DNA of 64,000 nt. Origin: Antrihabitans stalagmiti. GTDB lineage: Bacteria > Actinomycetota > Actinomycetes > Mycobacteriales > Mycobacteriaceae. Below, in pieces: positions 16,329 to 24,860 of the stretch. Every line of letters begins with the position of its first letter. Within the stretch, counting starts at the first letter, position 1. Position numbers and translations under genes: made by a program. The stretch is from positions 496,001 to 560,000 of the forward strand of contig NZ_JAEMNV010000003.1 in NCBI RefSeq assembly GCF_016482825.1. Direction: 5' to 3'. The notes beneath the pieces were generated by a model, which saw only the letters and a program-made list of their open reading frames with translations, searched no databases and had not been told where the DNA came from.

Positions 16329-17266
16329 CGTGCCAGCTCCAATGTCGTTTTCTCGGCGAGGGTTTCGGCGACTCGAAGCGCGGCAGAGGTCATGATGTCG
16401 AGGTTGCCTGCATAGGCGGGCAGGTAGTGTGCGGCGCCTTCGACTTCGAGGAACACCGAGACTTTCCAGAGCGGTCCGGGGACGGGGTCGTCGCCGATGA
16501 GGGTGGCGACGTTGCCGTCGACCTGGCTGAACTGGACCTCTTGTTTGAGTCGGTAGCCGGGTACGTACGCCGACACCGTGGCGATCATCTGCTGTATGGA
16601 TTCGCGGATGGCGTCCTGGTCGGGTGCGCTGACGAGGGCGAGCACGGTGTCGCGCATGATCAGTGGCGGATCGGCGGGGTTGAGCACGATGATCGCCTTT
16701 CCGCGGGCCGCGCCGCCCACCTCTTCGATTGCCTTGGCGGTGGTTTCGGTGAATTCGTCGATGTTGGCGCGAGTGCCGGGGCCAGCCGATTTGGACGCGA
16801 TCGACGCGACGATCTCGGCGTAGTGCACTGGTGTGACGCGCGAGATGGCAGCGACGATCGGGATGGTTGCCTGTCCGCCGCAGGTGACCATGTTGATATC
16901 GGGTGCGGCGAGGTGTTGGTCGAGGTTGACAGCTGGGACGACGTAGGGGCCCAGCGCCGCGGGCGTCAGGTCGATCAGGTGTTTACCGAAGGGCCGCAAC
17001 GCTTCTGCGTTCGCTATGTGTGCTTGTGCTGACGTGGAATCGAAGATGATGGCGATGTCTGCGAAGTCGGGGTGGTCGATCAGGCCCTGCACACCGTTGC
17101 TGACGGTGTCGATGCCGAGCCGTCGTGCTCGGGCGAGACCGTCGGAGTTGGGGTCGATGCCGACGAGGACAACGATCTCGAGGTATTCGGCGACGCGTTT
17201 TAGTTTGATGACAAGGTCGGTTCCGATGTTTCCTGAACCGATGACGGCAACTTTGGTTTTGGGCAT
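16325..17266 (-). CDS. mhpF: Acylating acetaldehyde dehydrogenase
   Basis: 313 aa. The NAD-binding motif [13 protein letters not shown] is at residues 6-18 and the catalytic cysteine lies in [14 protein letters not shown] near residue 128. It converts the aldehyde released by the aldolase to acyl-CoA, using NAD and CoA. It directly overlaps the aldolase gene and completes the lower meta-cleavage pathway. It could equally be named BphJ/HsaG; the operon context favours an Mhp-like route. Confidence 0.92.
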   Translation of the reverse strand: MPKTKVAVIGSGNIGTDLVIKLKRVAEYLEIVVLVGIDPNSDGLARARRLGIDTVSNGVQGLIDHPDFADIAIIFDSTSAQAHIANAEALRPFGKHLIDLTPAALGPYVVPAVNLDQHLAAPDINMVTCGGQATIPIVAAISRVTPVHYAEIVASIASKSAGPGTRANIDEFTETTAKAIEEVGGAARGKAIIVLNPADPPLIMRDTVLALVSAPDQDAIRESIQQMIATVSAYVPGYRLKQEVQFSQVDGNVATLIGDDPVPGPLWKVSVFLEVEGAAHYLPAYAGNLDIMTSAALRVAETLAEKTTLELAR

Positions 17267-17284
17267 GGCGGTAGCTTTCTGATG

Positions 17285-18082
17285 TCAGGCGGTGAAGGAG
17301 GCGCGGACGTCGCCGACACCGGTGATGGTCGCGGTGTAGGTGGCACCGCGTAGGACGGGGACCATCGGACCGAGTGCGCCGGAGAGGACGACGTGACCCG
17401 CGCGCAGCGGCGACCCGAAGGTCAGGCTGGTGTTGGCCAACCAGGCCAGGGCGTGCCAGGGGCTGCCGAGACAGTCCGATCCGACACCACGCGAGACGGC
17501 GATCCCGTTTTCGGTCATGGTCATGTCGATGGTGGCCAGGTCGGGTGCGTCGGTTCGGGGGATCGAGTCGCCGAGCACGTAGAGGCCGGAGGAGGCGTTG
17601 TCCGCCACGGTGTCGGCGAGGCTGATGTTCCAGGCTTCGATGCGGCTGTCGACAATCTCGAACGCGGCGACGACTTGGTCGACGTAATCAGGGGCGGTGT
17701 CGGCGGTGATGGGTGCGGTGATGTCGCGCGCGAGGACGAACGCGATCTCGGCTTCGATGCGTGGCTGAAGCAGTCGTGTGTGCTCGACGTGAGAATCGTT
17801 GCTGCAGTCCATGTCTGCGAAAAGCACACCGAGGTCGGGTTGGTCGACGCCGAGTTGTCGTTGCACCGCGGGTGAGGTGAGTCCGATTTTGCGTCCAACG
17901 ATGCGGCGACCGGCGTCGACGGCGGCGGTGACGTTGTGGGTTTGCACCCGGTAGGCGGTGTCTACGTCGTCGGGCTCGATCAGATCGATCACCGGCGGAC
18001 AGGGACGTCGGGTGCTGGCTGCGGTCGCGAGGCGGTCGGCCGCATCGACGACGATTGCGGATTCCACTGTTGGAGTGATCAT
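17285..18082 (-). CDS. mhpD: 2-oxopent-4-enoate (2-keto-4-pentenoate) hydratase
   Basis: 265 aa from the ATG at 18082, which has AAGGA seven bases upstream; an ATG at 18115 overlapping the hydrolase stop is the alternative. Motifs are VGRKIGLTSPAVQRQLGV and the metal-ligand region IEAEIAFVLARDI, then SRIEAWN and DNASSGLYVLG. It adds water to the 2-hydroxydienoate released by the MhpC-type hydrolase, giving 4-hydroxy-2-oxovalerate for MhpE. Confidence 0.9.
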   Translation of the reverse strand: MITPTVESAIVVDAADRLATAASTRRPCPPVIDLIEPDDVDTAYRVQTHNVTAAVDAGRRIVGRKIGLTSPAVQRQLGVDQPDLGVLFADMDCSNDSHVEHTRLLQPRIEAEIAFVLARDITAPITADTAPDYVDQVVAAFEIVDSRIEAWNISLADTVADNASSGLYVLGDSIPRTDAPDLATIDMTMTENGIAVSRGVGSDCLGSPWHALAWLANTSLTFGSPLRAGHVVLSGALGPMVPVLRGATYTATITGVGDVRASFTA

Positions 18083-18111
18083 CTGGTTGTCCTTCACTGT
18101 GGCGGGCGCGG

Positions 18112-18969
18112 TCATTCGGCGAGGAACGACAGCACGACCTTGTTGAAGTGCTCGGCTTGTTCCCACTGTGGCCAGTGCCCGGCGTCGGTGATCAGTTCGA
18201 ATCGACCGCCGGGAATTTTCTCGGCCATGTCCATCCCGGCTCCGGCAGGCCCGGAGGGGTCGTTGCTGGTCCAGATGACCAATGCACCATTGGGGACGGC
18301 CGCGAGTTCGGCGTCGGTGATCCGGTTGCGCAGTCTGATGTCGGGGTCTTGCAGGCACAAGATGTGTCGCATCGAGTCGGCAAACCCGGGCTGGGAGTAG
18401 ATTCCTCGGCGTATTTCGACGAGTTCGTCTGTGACACTGTCGTTGTCGGCCATCAACCATTCCAGTCGGGCGCGGATGCGTTCGCGGCTGGGGTCGTCGG
18501 CGGCGGCTTGGGACAGGCCGCGGATCTTCTCCATGACTTCGGGGGTCGACATCGTGCCGCCCGGGGTGTTGAGCACCAGCTTGCCGACCCGATCGGGATG
18601 TGCGGCAGCGAATTTCACGGCTACCCAACCACCGAGCGACTCACCGTTGAGGTGGGCTTTGTCGATACCGAATGCGTCGAGAAGTCCGAGGAGGTGCTCG
18701 ACGTAGTCGTCGAGTTCCAGATCGTGATCGGCGTGGGTGGTGTAGCCGTGACCGGGGTAGTCGAACGCGACGACGTGGTGCTGGGCGGCGAAGTCGGCGA
18801 AGTTGCGGGTGTAGGCCTCGAGATGGCCGCCGGTGCCTGGCATCAGGACGACAGTGTCGGGTCCAGTTCCGGCTTCGAAGATGCGGGTGTTCCAGCGGCC
18901 GACCTGGACGTGGCGGACGGTGTGGTCGAGTCCGGGAAACGACGTCCACACCGAGGGTGCGCTAGTCAT
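18112..18969 (-). CDS. meta-Cleavage product hydrolase (alpha/beta hydrolase, MhpC/HsaD-like)
   Basis: 285 aa. The nucleophile elbow GESLGG is near residue 117, the acidic residue lies in VIWTSNDPSG and the His in DAGHWPQWEQAEHFNKV, which resembles the C-terminus of E. coli MhpC. It cleaves the C-C bond of the ring-fission product to give a 2-hydroxydienoate and an acid from the side chain. AAAGGAACTCCC precedes the ATG. The oxyanion region is LMPGTGGH, differing from the LHGSGPGA motif of MhpC, so the accepted side chain may differ. Confidence 0.85.
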   Translation of the reverse strand: MTSAPSVWTSFPGLDHTVRHVQVGRWNTRIFEAGTGPDTVVLMPGTGGHLEAYTRNFADFAAQHHVVAFDYPGHGYTTHADHDLELDDYVEHLLGLLDAFGIDKAHLNGESLGGWVAVKFAAAHPDRVGKLVLNTPGGTMSTPEVMEKIRGLSQAAADDPSRERIRARLEWLMADNDSVTDELVEIRRGIYSQPGFADSMRHILCLQDPDIRLRNRITDAELAAVPNGALVIWTSNDPSGPAGAGMDMAEKIPGGRFELITDAGHWPQWEQAEHFNKVVLSFLAE

Positions 18970-19012
18970 GGGAGTTCCTTTCAAAACATATGCGGTGCTG
19001 CGTGATCCGCGG

Positions 19013-19951
19013 TCATTCGGGCAGGGCGGTGGTGACGGCGAAGCCGGCGATCCATTCGGGGATGGGGCGGTAGTAGCTCGACCGGACCCGGTATGCGCCT
19101 TGGGCGGCGAGGGCTGCGTAGGCCGCGATCCAGGTCCGCACTTCGTGCGAGGAGTGCCCGGCCTGTTCGACGAACCAGTCGTTGGTCCACGAATCGATCT
19201 CGTCGAGTTCGCCGGAGGCCAGCACCGTGAGCAGGTTGCGGTCCCAGCCGGGATTGAGGGGTTGGATCGTGGCGACTCCAGCAGCGAAGTCGCGTCCGGC
19301 GTCGATGACTCGTTGCTCACGGGCGGCGCGTTGCTCAGGCGTCGGGTTGCGACCGGAGATCAGTGTTTCGCGGACCGGGGGTGGTGCGGTGTCGAGGCGC
19401 GGTACCGGCGGATCGTGGGACAGCCCGCCGGATCCGACGAGCAGCACCCGGCGATCCAGTGCGGCGGCAGCCTGTCCAACCGCGTTGCCGAGCAGGCGAA
19501 TACGACTCACGGGGCAGAGCGGTTCACCGACCGAGTTGATGAAGATCGGCACGGTCGGCACCGCCGTGATCGAACCTGTCAGCAGTTCCAACGCCTGGGC
19601 GAAACCGTGATCGACGTGCATGCGTTCGGAGAAGGCGGTGTCCACTCCGGCGGCGAGCACGGTTCGCGCGATCCGGTAGGCGGCGTCGCGGTCGACGTCG
19701 AGCGGTCCGGCCTGGGTGCCGTAGTCACCGACCGATTGCGCGGCGGCGCCGATGCAGAACGGTGGCAACAGGTCGTAGAACACCCCGTTGTAATGATCGG
19801 GAGCGAAGATGACGACCAGGTCCGGTGCGAAGTCTGCGATGAATGCACGGGCATCGGCGAAGGCGGCGTCGACCTCGGCGACGATGGATGCGTCCGGGTC
19901 GTTTCGGCCCATCAGCGGTGAATGCGACATGGTGCACAGTGCGACAGGCAT
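19013..19951 (-). CDS. mhpB: Class III extradiol dioxygenase, 2,3-dihydroxyphenylpropionate 1,2-dioxygenase type
   Basis: 312 aa, same length as E. coli MhpB (314). Shared blocks are MSHSPLMG (first Fe-ligand His), FAPDHYNGVFYDLLPPFC, VDHGFAQALELL, LVGSGGLSHDPPVP and the C-terminus YYRPIPEWIAGF. It is an Fe(II) enzyme of the LigB superfamily that opens a 2,3-dihydroxyphenyl ring next to the hydroxyl pair. A GGGAG sits before the ATG at 19951 and the gene is 2 bp after the hydroxylase stop, so the two are tightly coupled. Confidence 0.92.
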   Translation of the reverse strand: MPVALCTMSHSPLMGRNDPDASIVAEVDAAFADARAFIADFAPDLVVIFAPDHYNGVFYDLLPPFCIGAAAQSVGDYGTQAGPLDVDRDAAYRIARTVLAAGVDTAFSERMHVDHGFAQALELLTGSITAVPTVPIFINSVGEPLCPVSRIRLLGNAVGQAAAALDRRVLLVGSGGLSHDPPVPRLDTAPPPVRETLISGRNPTPEQRAAREQRVIDAGRDFAAGVATIQPLNPGWDRNLLTVLASGELDEIDSWTNDWFVEQAGHSSHEVRTWIAAYAALAAQGAYRVRSSYYRPIPEWIAGFAVTTALPE

Positions 19952-19953
19952 TT

Positions 19954-21729
19954 TCAGCTCCCGCCGTGGGTGACCGCGGCGTCGGCGGGTGTCGCGAGCA
20001 CTGCGGCCAGCGCGGTCTGGAGGTGCTCGAATGCGTCGTTGTCGTCCCAGATCGCCGGGCTGTGTCGCCAGGCGATGTAGCCGTCGGGCCGCACCAGCAG
20101 CGCGCCTGCCTCGTGGATTTCGCGGATCCGTTGCCAATTGCGGTATGGGTCGTCGGTGCCTTTCGCGCCGATCACGACGGTGCGCAGGAACGGCAGGTCG
20201 AGTTTGTGGGCGGCGTTGACCCAGGCGGTGCCGGCCAGGCCGGTGACGAGGCTGAACTGTCCCTTGCCGGTGACGTCGAGGGTGGACGTGCGCAGACCGT
20301 TGCTGTCGACCAACCAGGTGTGGGGCAGTTTCGCGCCCGGACGGGTGCTGGCTTGTAGGTAGAGTTCGCGGTCGCGTGCCCATTCTTCCTGTCCTGCAGT
20401 GGGATCGGGAATGATGGCGCAGGATTCGTAGCGTTGGTTCAGTTCGACGCCTTGGGCGTTGAACTCGTAGTTTTTCAGTTCCAGTGCTCGACCGAGGGCG
20501 TCGCGCACCTCGACGCCCTCGGGGCTCGGGTCGCGCAGTCTCTCCAGCCCGGCGGCGATGGGGTCTGCGGCGCCTTCGGTGCGAAAGCATTCGTTGATCG
20601 GGCCGTAGTCCACGCGAGATTGGTTGGCGCGGGCCACGATCTGGCGGCCGACCGGTTGGCGTTCGTGTGAGTAGGACTCGAGCATCGCGTGGTCGGCATA
20701 GCCCTGTAGCACGAAGGCGAGTTTCCAAGCGAGGTTGAATGCGTCCTGTACGGAGGTGTTGGAGCCGAGTCCGCTGCTGGGTGGATGGCGGTGCACGGCG
20801 TCGCCGCCGCAGAACACGCGGCCCTTCGAGTAATGGGAGGCGCAGGCTTGGTTGACCTGCCAGGTCGAGGTGGCTTCGATGTCGATCTCGAGGTCGGGGT
20901 CACCGACCAGAGTGCGGATCTTCGAGGTGATCTCGGCCGGGTCGAAGTTCGGGTCGCCGTCGGCCATGTTGTAGCCCCAGCCGGCGATCCATTTGTTCCA
21001 CGGTCGGATGGCGCGCAGCAGGCCCATGCCGATTTCCCCGAAGCTGCTGCCAGGGGCCATGATCCAGTGCAGGATGCTCGGCCGGTGTTCGACGTATCGG
21101 CTGAGGTCGGCATTGAAGAGGACGTAGGCGGTTGCGGCTCGGCCCATCGTTCCCTCGATTTCGAGGCCGATGTCCTCGGCGATCTGGGATCGTGCTCCGT
21201 CGGCCCCGATCAGGTATTTGGCTCGGATTGTGTAGTCGCGGTTGAACAGGTGATCGCGGACGGTGACGGTGACACCGGTGTCGTCCTGGACGTGGGAGAG
21301 GTATTCGGTGTTGAAGGTGTAGGTCGCGCCCCGGGCGACGGCGTTTTTGAAGATGACCGGTTCGAGGTAGAGCTGTGGGATGTCGAGCAGTCCGCAGGGG
21401 CTGCCCAAGATGTAGTCCCCGACTCGGTCGTCGCCGGTGCCCCAGGTGCGGACCCGGGCGATCTCGTCGCCGGCGAGACTGGTGGTGAACAAGGTATCGC
21501 CCATCAATTCCCATGGGGTGGCGTACTTCTTGGCTTCCTCCTCGATGCCGAGGTCGCGCAGCACTTCCACGGCGCGCTGATTGGTGATGTGCGCGCGGGG
21601 AGTGTTGGCCAGCCAGTTCCATCTGCTGACGAGATGAACCCGAATGCCGTAGGTGGCCAGGGCCAGGGCGGCGGTGGATCCGGTGGGGCCGGTTCCGACG
21701 ACGAGTACGTCGGTGTCGAAGTCGTTCAT
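19954..21729 (-). CDS. FAD-dependent phenol hydroxylase (TfdB-type)
   Basis: 591 aa. The GxGxxG motif VLVVGTGPTGSTAAL is near residue 10, the DG motif LIGADGARSQIAED near 180, and the GD motif FCGGDAVHRHPPSSGLGSNTS near 310; the last is characteristic of 2,4-dichlorophenol 6-monooxygenase (TfdB) relatives, as is ELNQRYESCAIIPD. It should hydroxylate a phenol ortho to its OH using NAD(P)H and O2, producing the catechol for MhpB. In E. coli this step is done by MhpA, a different subgroup. A GTG at 21741 is a possible earlier start. Confidence 0.88.
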   Translation of the reverse strand: MNDFDTDVLVVGTGPTGSTAALALATYGIRVHLVSRWNWLANTPRAHITNQRAVEVLRDLGIEEEAKKYATPWELMGDTLFTTSLAGDEIARVRTWGTGDDRVGDYILGSPCGLLDIPQLYLEPVIFKNAVARGATYTFNTEYLSHVQDDTGVTVTVRDHLFNRDYTIRAKYLIGADGARSQIAEDIGLEIEGTMGRAATAYVLFNADLSRYVEHRPSILHWIMAPGSSFGEIGMGLLRAIRPWNKWIAGWGYNMADGDPNFDPAEITSKIRTLVGDPDLEIDIEATSTWQVNQACASHYSKGRVFCGGDAVHRHPPSSGLGSNTSVQDAFNLAWKLAFVLQGYADHAMLESYSHERQPVGRQIVARANQSRVDYGPINECFRTEGAADPIAAGLERLRDPSPEGVEVRDALGRALELKNYEFNAQGVELNQRYESCAIIPDPTAGQEEWARDRELYLQASTRPGAKLPHTWLVDSNGLRTSTLDVTGKGQFSLVTGLAGTAWVNAAHKLDLPFLRTVVIGAKGTDDPYRNWQRIREIHEAGALLVRPDGYIAWRHSPAIWDDNDAFEHLQTALAAVLATPADAAVTHGGS

Positions 21730-21753
21730 GGGTTGTGTCACTTCGCTTTTCGG

Positions 21754-22860
21754 TTACGGAACGCTGATGAAGTTGGTGAAGCCGCCGTGTCGCGCGGGGA
21801 GGCTGTCGAGGGCTTCGTTGATCTTTTCCAGCGGGAAGGTGTGGTGTTCGAATACCGACAGGTCCAGAACGCCGGAGCCGGCGAGGTCGGCCATGTCTTG
21901 GGCCTCTCCGGTCGAGAACCACAGGCTGCCCAGCAATGAGATCTGCGAGCACATCATCGAGAACATGTCGACTTGGGGGCGCTCCATCATGCCGCCGATG
22001 TCGACTGCGATTCCGCCGCGCCGCAGTGTCGAGATCGCTTCCAGCATCGACTCTGCGGGTGCGCCGGGGCCGAGTGCGTCGATCACGATGTCCACACCTG
22101 TGCCGCCGTTGTGTTCGTGCACCCAGCCGCGCAGATCGCCTGTGAGCGTGGACTTCACGTCGATGCGGTCGGGTGCGATCGCCTTGACGTCGGCGAGCAG
22201 AGCTTCGTCGCGTCCGGTGCCGAAGATGTGGGTGACGCCGAGGCTGAGCGCAATCAGACAGGCCCCGAGGCCCAGTGTTCCGGAGATGCCGTCGATCAGG
22301 ACGGTCGTGCCGGGACCCGCACCCGCTTTGCGGAGCGCGGAGAACGCGGTGCCGAGGTAACCGAATCGGGCACCCTCCTCGAAACTGACCGAGTCGGGCA
22401 GTTTGACCAGATTGCGTTGAGGGGCGGTGAGGTACTCGCCGAGCCCACCGTAGGGGTAGGCGTCGAAGAGTTTCTGGCCGCCGGGGCCGAAGGCGAAGTA
22501 GCCCATGAAGGTGTAGCTGTCGCAGTTCTGGTCGGCTCCTTGTCGGCAGGCTCGGCAGGATCCGCATGACAGTCCGGGGTTGACGTAGACCCGGTCGCCG
22601 ACCTGGACGTCGTTGACCTGGCTGCCGACGTCGGTGACCACGCCGGCGCTGTCGAGTCCGAACACTGCGGGCAGCTTTGGTAGTGGGAGGTAGGGGAACC
22701 ATTCGGCGTAGGTGGCGAGCACGTTCTTCAGGTTCGGGACGACGTTGCAGGCCTTGACCTGTACTACGACGTCGGTGGCGCCCGGGCTCGGGATGGGGAG
22801 GTATTCGAGTCGCATGGGCTCGTCGATGTGGTGTAGACGAGCGGTGAGCATGGACTGCAT
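21754..22860 (-). CDS. Medium-chain dehydrogenase/reductase, structural zinc only
   Basis: 368 aa. The four structural-zinc cysteines are in the block SCGSCRACRQGADQNC (residues about 93-108), and a nucleotide-binding region follows (LIDGISGTLGLGACLIAL). The usual catalytic-zinc GHE motif reads GLDSAG here, so the His ligand is absent. It might therefore be a zinc-independent reductase rather than an alcohol dehydrogenase. GAGGAG precedes the ATG. As part of the operon it probably acts on the side chain of the aromatic substrate. Confidence 0.8.
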   Translation of the reverse strand: MQSMLTARLHHIDEPMRLEYLPIPSPGATDVVVQVKACNVVPNLKNVLATYAEWFPYLPLPKLPAVFGLDSAGVVTDVGSQVNDVQVGDRVYVNPGLSCGSCRACRQGADQNCDSYTFMGYFAFGPGGQKLFDAYPYGGLGEYLTAPQRNLVKLPDSVSFEEGARFGYLGTAFSALRKAGAGPGTTVLIDGISGTLGLGACLIALSLGVTHIFGTGRDEALLADVKAIAPDRIDVKSTLTGDLRGWVHEHNGGTGVDIVIDALGPGAPAESMLEAISTLRRGGIAVDIGGMMERPQVDMFSMMCSQISLLGSLWFSTGEAQDMADLAGSGVLDLSVFEHHTFPLEKINEALDSLPARHGGFTNFISVP

Positions 22861-22903
22861 CGGTGAAACTCCTCGAGTGTGGTTTTCGCGCAAGCGGTTT
22901 GAA

Positions 22904-23518
22904 CTAGGAGGTGACGGAGGTAGCCGTCAGGGCGTTGGTGACGTCGTCGATGGTCGAGATGTCGGCGAGCAGCCCGAGCGATTCGATGCTCGCCTCGTGT
23001 GCGGCGGGAGTGGCCGCGGCGCAGGCGTCGGCGACGATCACGGTGTGGTAGCCGAGGTCGCTGGCGACGCGGGCAGTTCCTTCCACGGAGAAGTTGGTCG
23101 CGACGCCGGCGAAGGCGAGGCTGGTGATTCCCTTGCTGCGCAATGCATCGTCGAGTCCGCTGCCGGCGAATCCGCCGACCCGTTGGTGGTCGATGACGAT
23201 GTCACCGTCGTGCGGTGTGAGGGGCTCGACTATCGCGGTGAGCGGGTTTCCGTCCTTGAGGCAGCCGGACTGTTGCACGATGCCCAGGATCGGGGAGTTG
23301 ACCTGTAGGTCGGAGAAATCCGGCTTCCAGGCGACGCGGGTGTAGACGACGGTGCCGCCGGCAGTTCTGAATGTGTCTGCGAGCCTGGCGATCTTGGCAA
23401 TCACGTCGCGTTCGACGACCTGCTGATAGAAGAAGTCGGCGAAGGCGCCGTCGGGTCCGACGACGTCACCCTGGCAGTGGATGACCAGCAGTGCGGTGGT
23501 GCGGGGATCGAGTTCCAT
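22904..23518 (-). CDS. Isochorismatase-fold hydrolase with the nucleophile Cys replaced
   Basis: 204 aa, normal for the isochorismatase-like cysteine hydrolases. The core LLVIHCQGDVV (residues 10-20) corresponds to the usual LLVIDMQ.DF, and AFAGVATNFSVEGTARVASD corresponds to the usual VATNVCVESTARDA, so the nucleophilic Cys is Ser and the first Asp is His. It may act by a different mechanism or on an ester/amide intermediate. It sits between the LLM enzyme and the MDR gene in the operon. Confidence 0.75.
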   Translation of the reverse strand: MELDPRTTALLVIHCQGDVVGPDGAFADFFYQQVVERDVIAKIARLADTFRTAGGTVVYTRVAWKPDFSDLQVNSPILGIVQQSGCLKDGNPLTAIVEPLTPHDGDIVIDHQRVGGFAGSGLDDALRSKGITSLAFAGVATNFSVEGTARVASDLGYHTVIVADACAAATPAAHEASIESLGLLADISTIDDVTNALTATSVTS

Positions 23519-23550
23519 GACGTATTCCTTTGCGGTGGTATGGGTTCGGG

Positions 23551-24624
23551 TCAGGCGTGAGCGATGATCGAGTGGCCGACGTTGTCGATGTCGCGCTGGG
23601 CGGTGAACGGGTTGGACAGAAACACCTGCAGAATGTCGACGCCGGCCTCACGCATCAGGGCTGCTTTTTCCTGCAGCTGTGCGGGTGAGCCGTAGAGGCA
23701 CCAGTAGTCGACCAGTTCCTTGGTGATGATCGGCCGGTGTTTGGGGTCGAGTCCGCGCAGATACTTCGCCCACACGTCGAGGTAGTGCGGTTGGTTCGGT
23801 GCGGTCGGATCGCCCAGGTACTGCTGCGCGGCGAGGATCGAGGCATCCACGATCGGGTCGCCGAGTTGATCGCGGTGTTCGTTCATCAATCCTGAGTTGG
23901 TGATGCAGGAGGAGATCGGGCCGGACCCGAAACCGTTGGTGACGCCGTCTTCCCAGGTTTCACCGTTCTCGAGCTGGTAGAACCAGGACAACGACACCAG
24001 CTTCACCGAACCCGGTGCCCGGCCGGCCTCGGCGACTGCCTTGTCGAGCTTGCTGCGGATCAGTTTGATCATTTCGGTGTTGGGGCCGAGGCAGTAGACG
24101 ATCGCGTCGGCGTACTTCACGGCCTCGGCCAACCCACGCGGACCGCCGGCGGCGACCCAGATCGGGATGTAGTCCTTGACGTTGAGGAAGCCGCTGTCCT
24201 TGTCGAGGAATTCGACCTCGCGCTCCTGGCCAAGCCATTTGTGCACGACACGGCGTCCGGCCATCAGTTCGCGCGAGACCTCGATCGTGTGCATCAGTTC
24301 GGAGATCTTCGCCGGGCGATTGCCCATCGACCGCAACGCGTTGTTCGCGGTCCCGATGCCCAGAAACGTGCGCCCGGGTGCAAGCGCGTTGAGGGTTGCC
24401 ATCGAGTTCGCGGTCACCGGGCCGATCCGGGTCAGCGGATTCGTGACCATCGTGCCTATGTTGATCGTGCTCGTCTGGGCTGCCGCCAGCGCGAGGTACT
24501 GGTACGGATCGCTGAAGAGCAGCGGTCCCTCACCGACGCCGAAGTGCGTGACGCCCAGGTCTTCGGCCTGCTTGACCATGGGTACCTGGTCGATCTTTGC
24601 GCAGGTCCCGATGCTGAATTCCAT
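23551..24624 (-). CDS. LLM-class flavin-dependent oxidoreductase (luciferase-like), first gene of the operon
   Basis: 357 aa. A TIM-barrel luciferase-like protein: HFGVGEGPLLFSDPYQYLA, TMVTNPLTRIGPVTANSMAT and PGRTFLGIGTANNALRS are typical of F420- or FMNH2-dependent members. CGAGGAGAAACA precedes the ATG. As the promoter-proximal gene of a ten-gene leftward operon it may open the pathway (oxygenation or hydride transfer to the parent compound) before the phenol hydroxylase acts. A flavin reductase is not encoded nearby, which would fit F420 use or a supply from elsewhere. Confidence 0.85.
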   Translation of the reverse strand: MEFSIGTCAKIDQVPMVKQAEDLGVTHFGVGEGPLLFSDPYQYLALAAAQTSTINIGTMVTNPLTRIGPVTANSMATLNALAPGRTFLGIGTANNALRSMGNRPAKISELMHTIEVSRELMAGRRVVHKWLGQEREVEFLDKDSGFLNVKDYIPIWVAAGGPRGLAEAVKYADAIVYCLGPNTEMIKLIRSKLDKAVAEAGRAPGSVKLVSLSWFYQLENGETWEDGVTNGFGSGPISSCITNSGLMNEHRDQLGDPIVDASILAAQQYLGDPTAPNQPHYLDVWAKYLRGLDPKHRPIITKELVDYWCLYGSPAQLQEKAALMREAGVDILQVFLSNPFTAQRDIDNVGHSIIAHA

Positions 24625-24860
24625 TGTTTCTCCTCGTGGATTGCCGCGACGGTGTCGCCGGGCCGACCGGAAGTTCGCTGCCGGCATATCCGCGGAAGGA
24701 GGGCTCAACTTCTAGAGCGGTAGAATGCTAGCGTGCCAGATCACCATAACGCGCGGTGATCCAGACCACAAGTACTAGAATGCTAGTGCTAGAATGCAAG
24801 TTGTAATTTGCCGTGGGAGGGTGGAGAGATGTCTGGTGGACCCGTCGAAGCGATCGTGGG
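24625..24860. promoter_or_regulatory. Divergent control region with clustered CTAG motifs
   Basis: Between the LLM gene and the GntR gene. CTAG occurs five times in about 80 bp (24712, 24728, 24775, 24783, 24789), arranged as three copies of TAGAATGC, two of them extended to TAGAATGCTAG (24721-24731, 24776-24786). An ATCACC (24740-24745)/GGTGAT (24755-24760) inverted repeat lies between them. CTAG is rare in DNA of this composition, so these are likely binding sites for the adjacent GntR regulator. Confidence 0.6.

Noticed and set aside
19952-20728. Long upstream extension of the MhpB-type frame
   Set aside because: The extension overlaps the hydroxylase gene in another frame and lies before a good GGGAG site and ATG that matches the family start.
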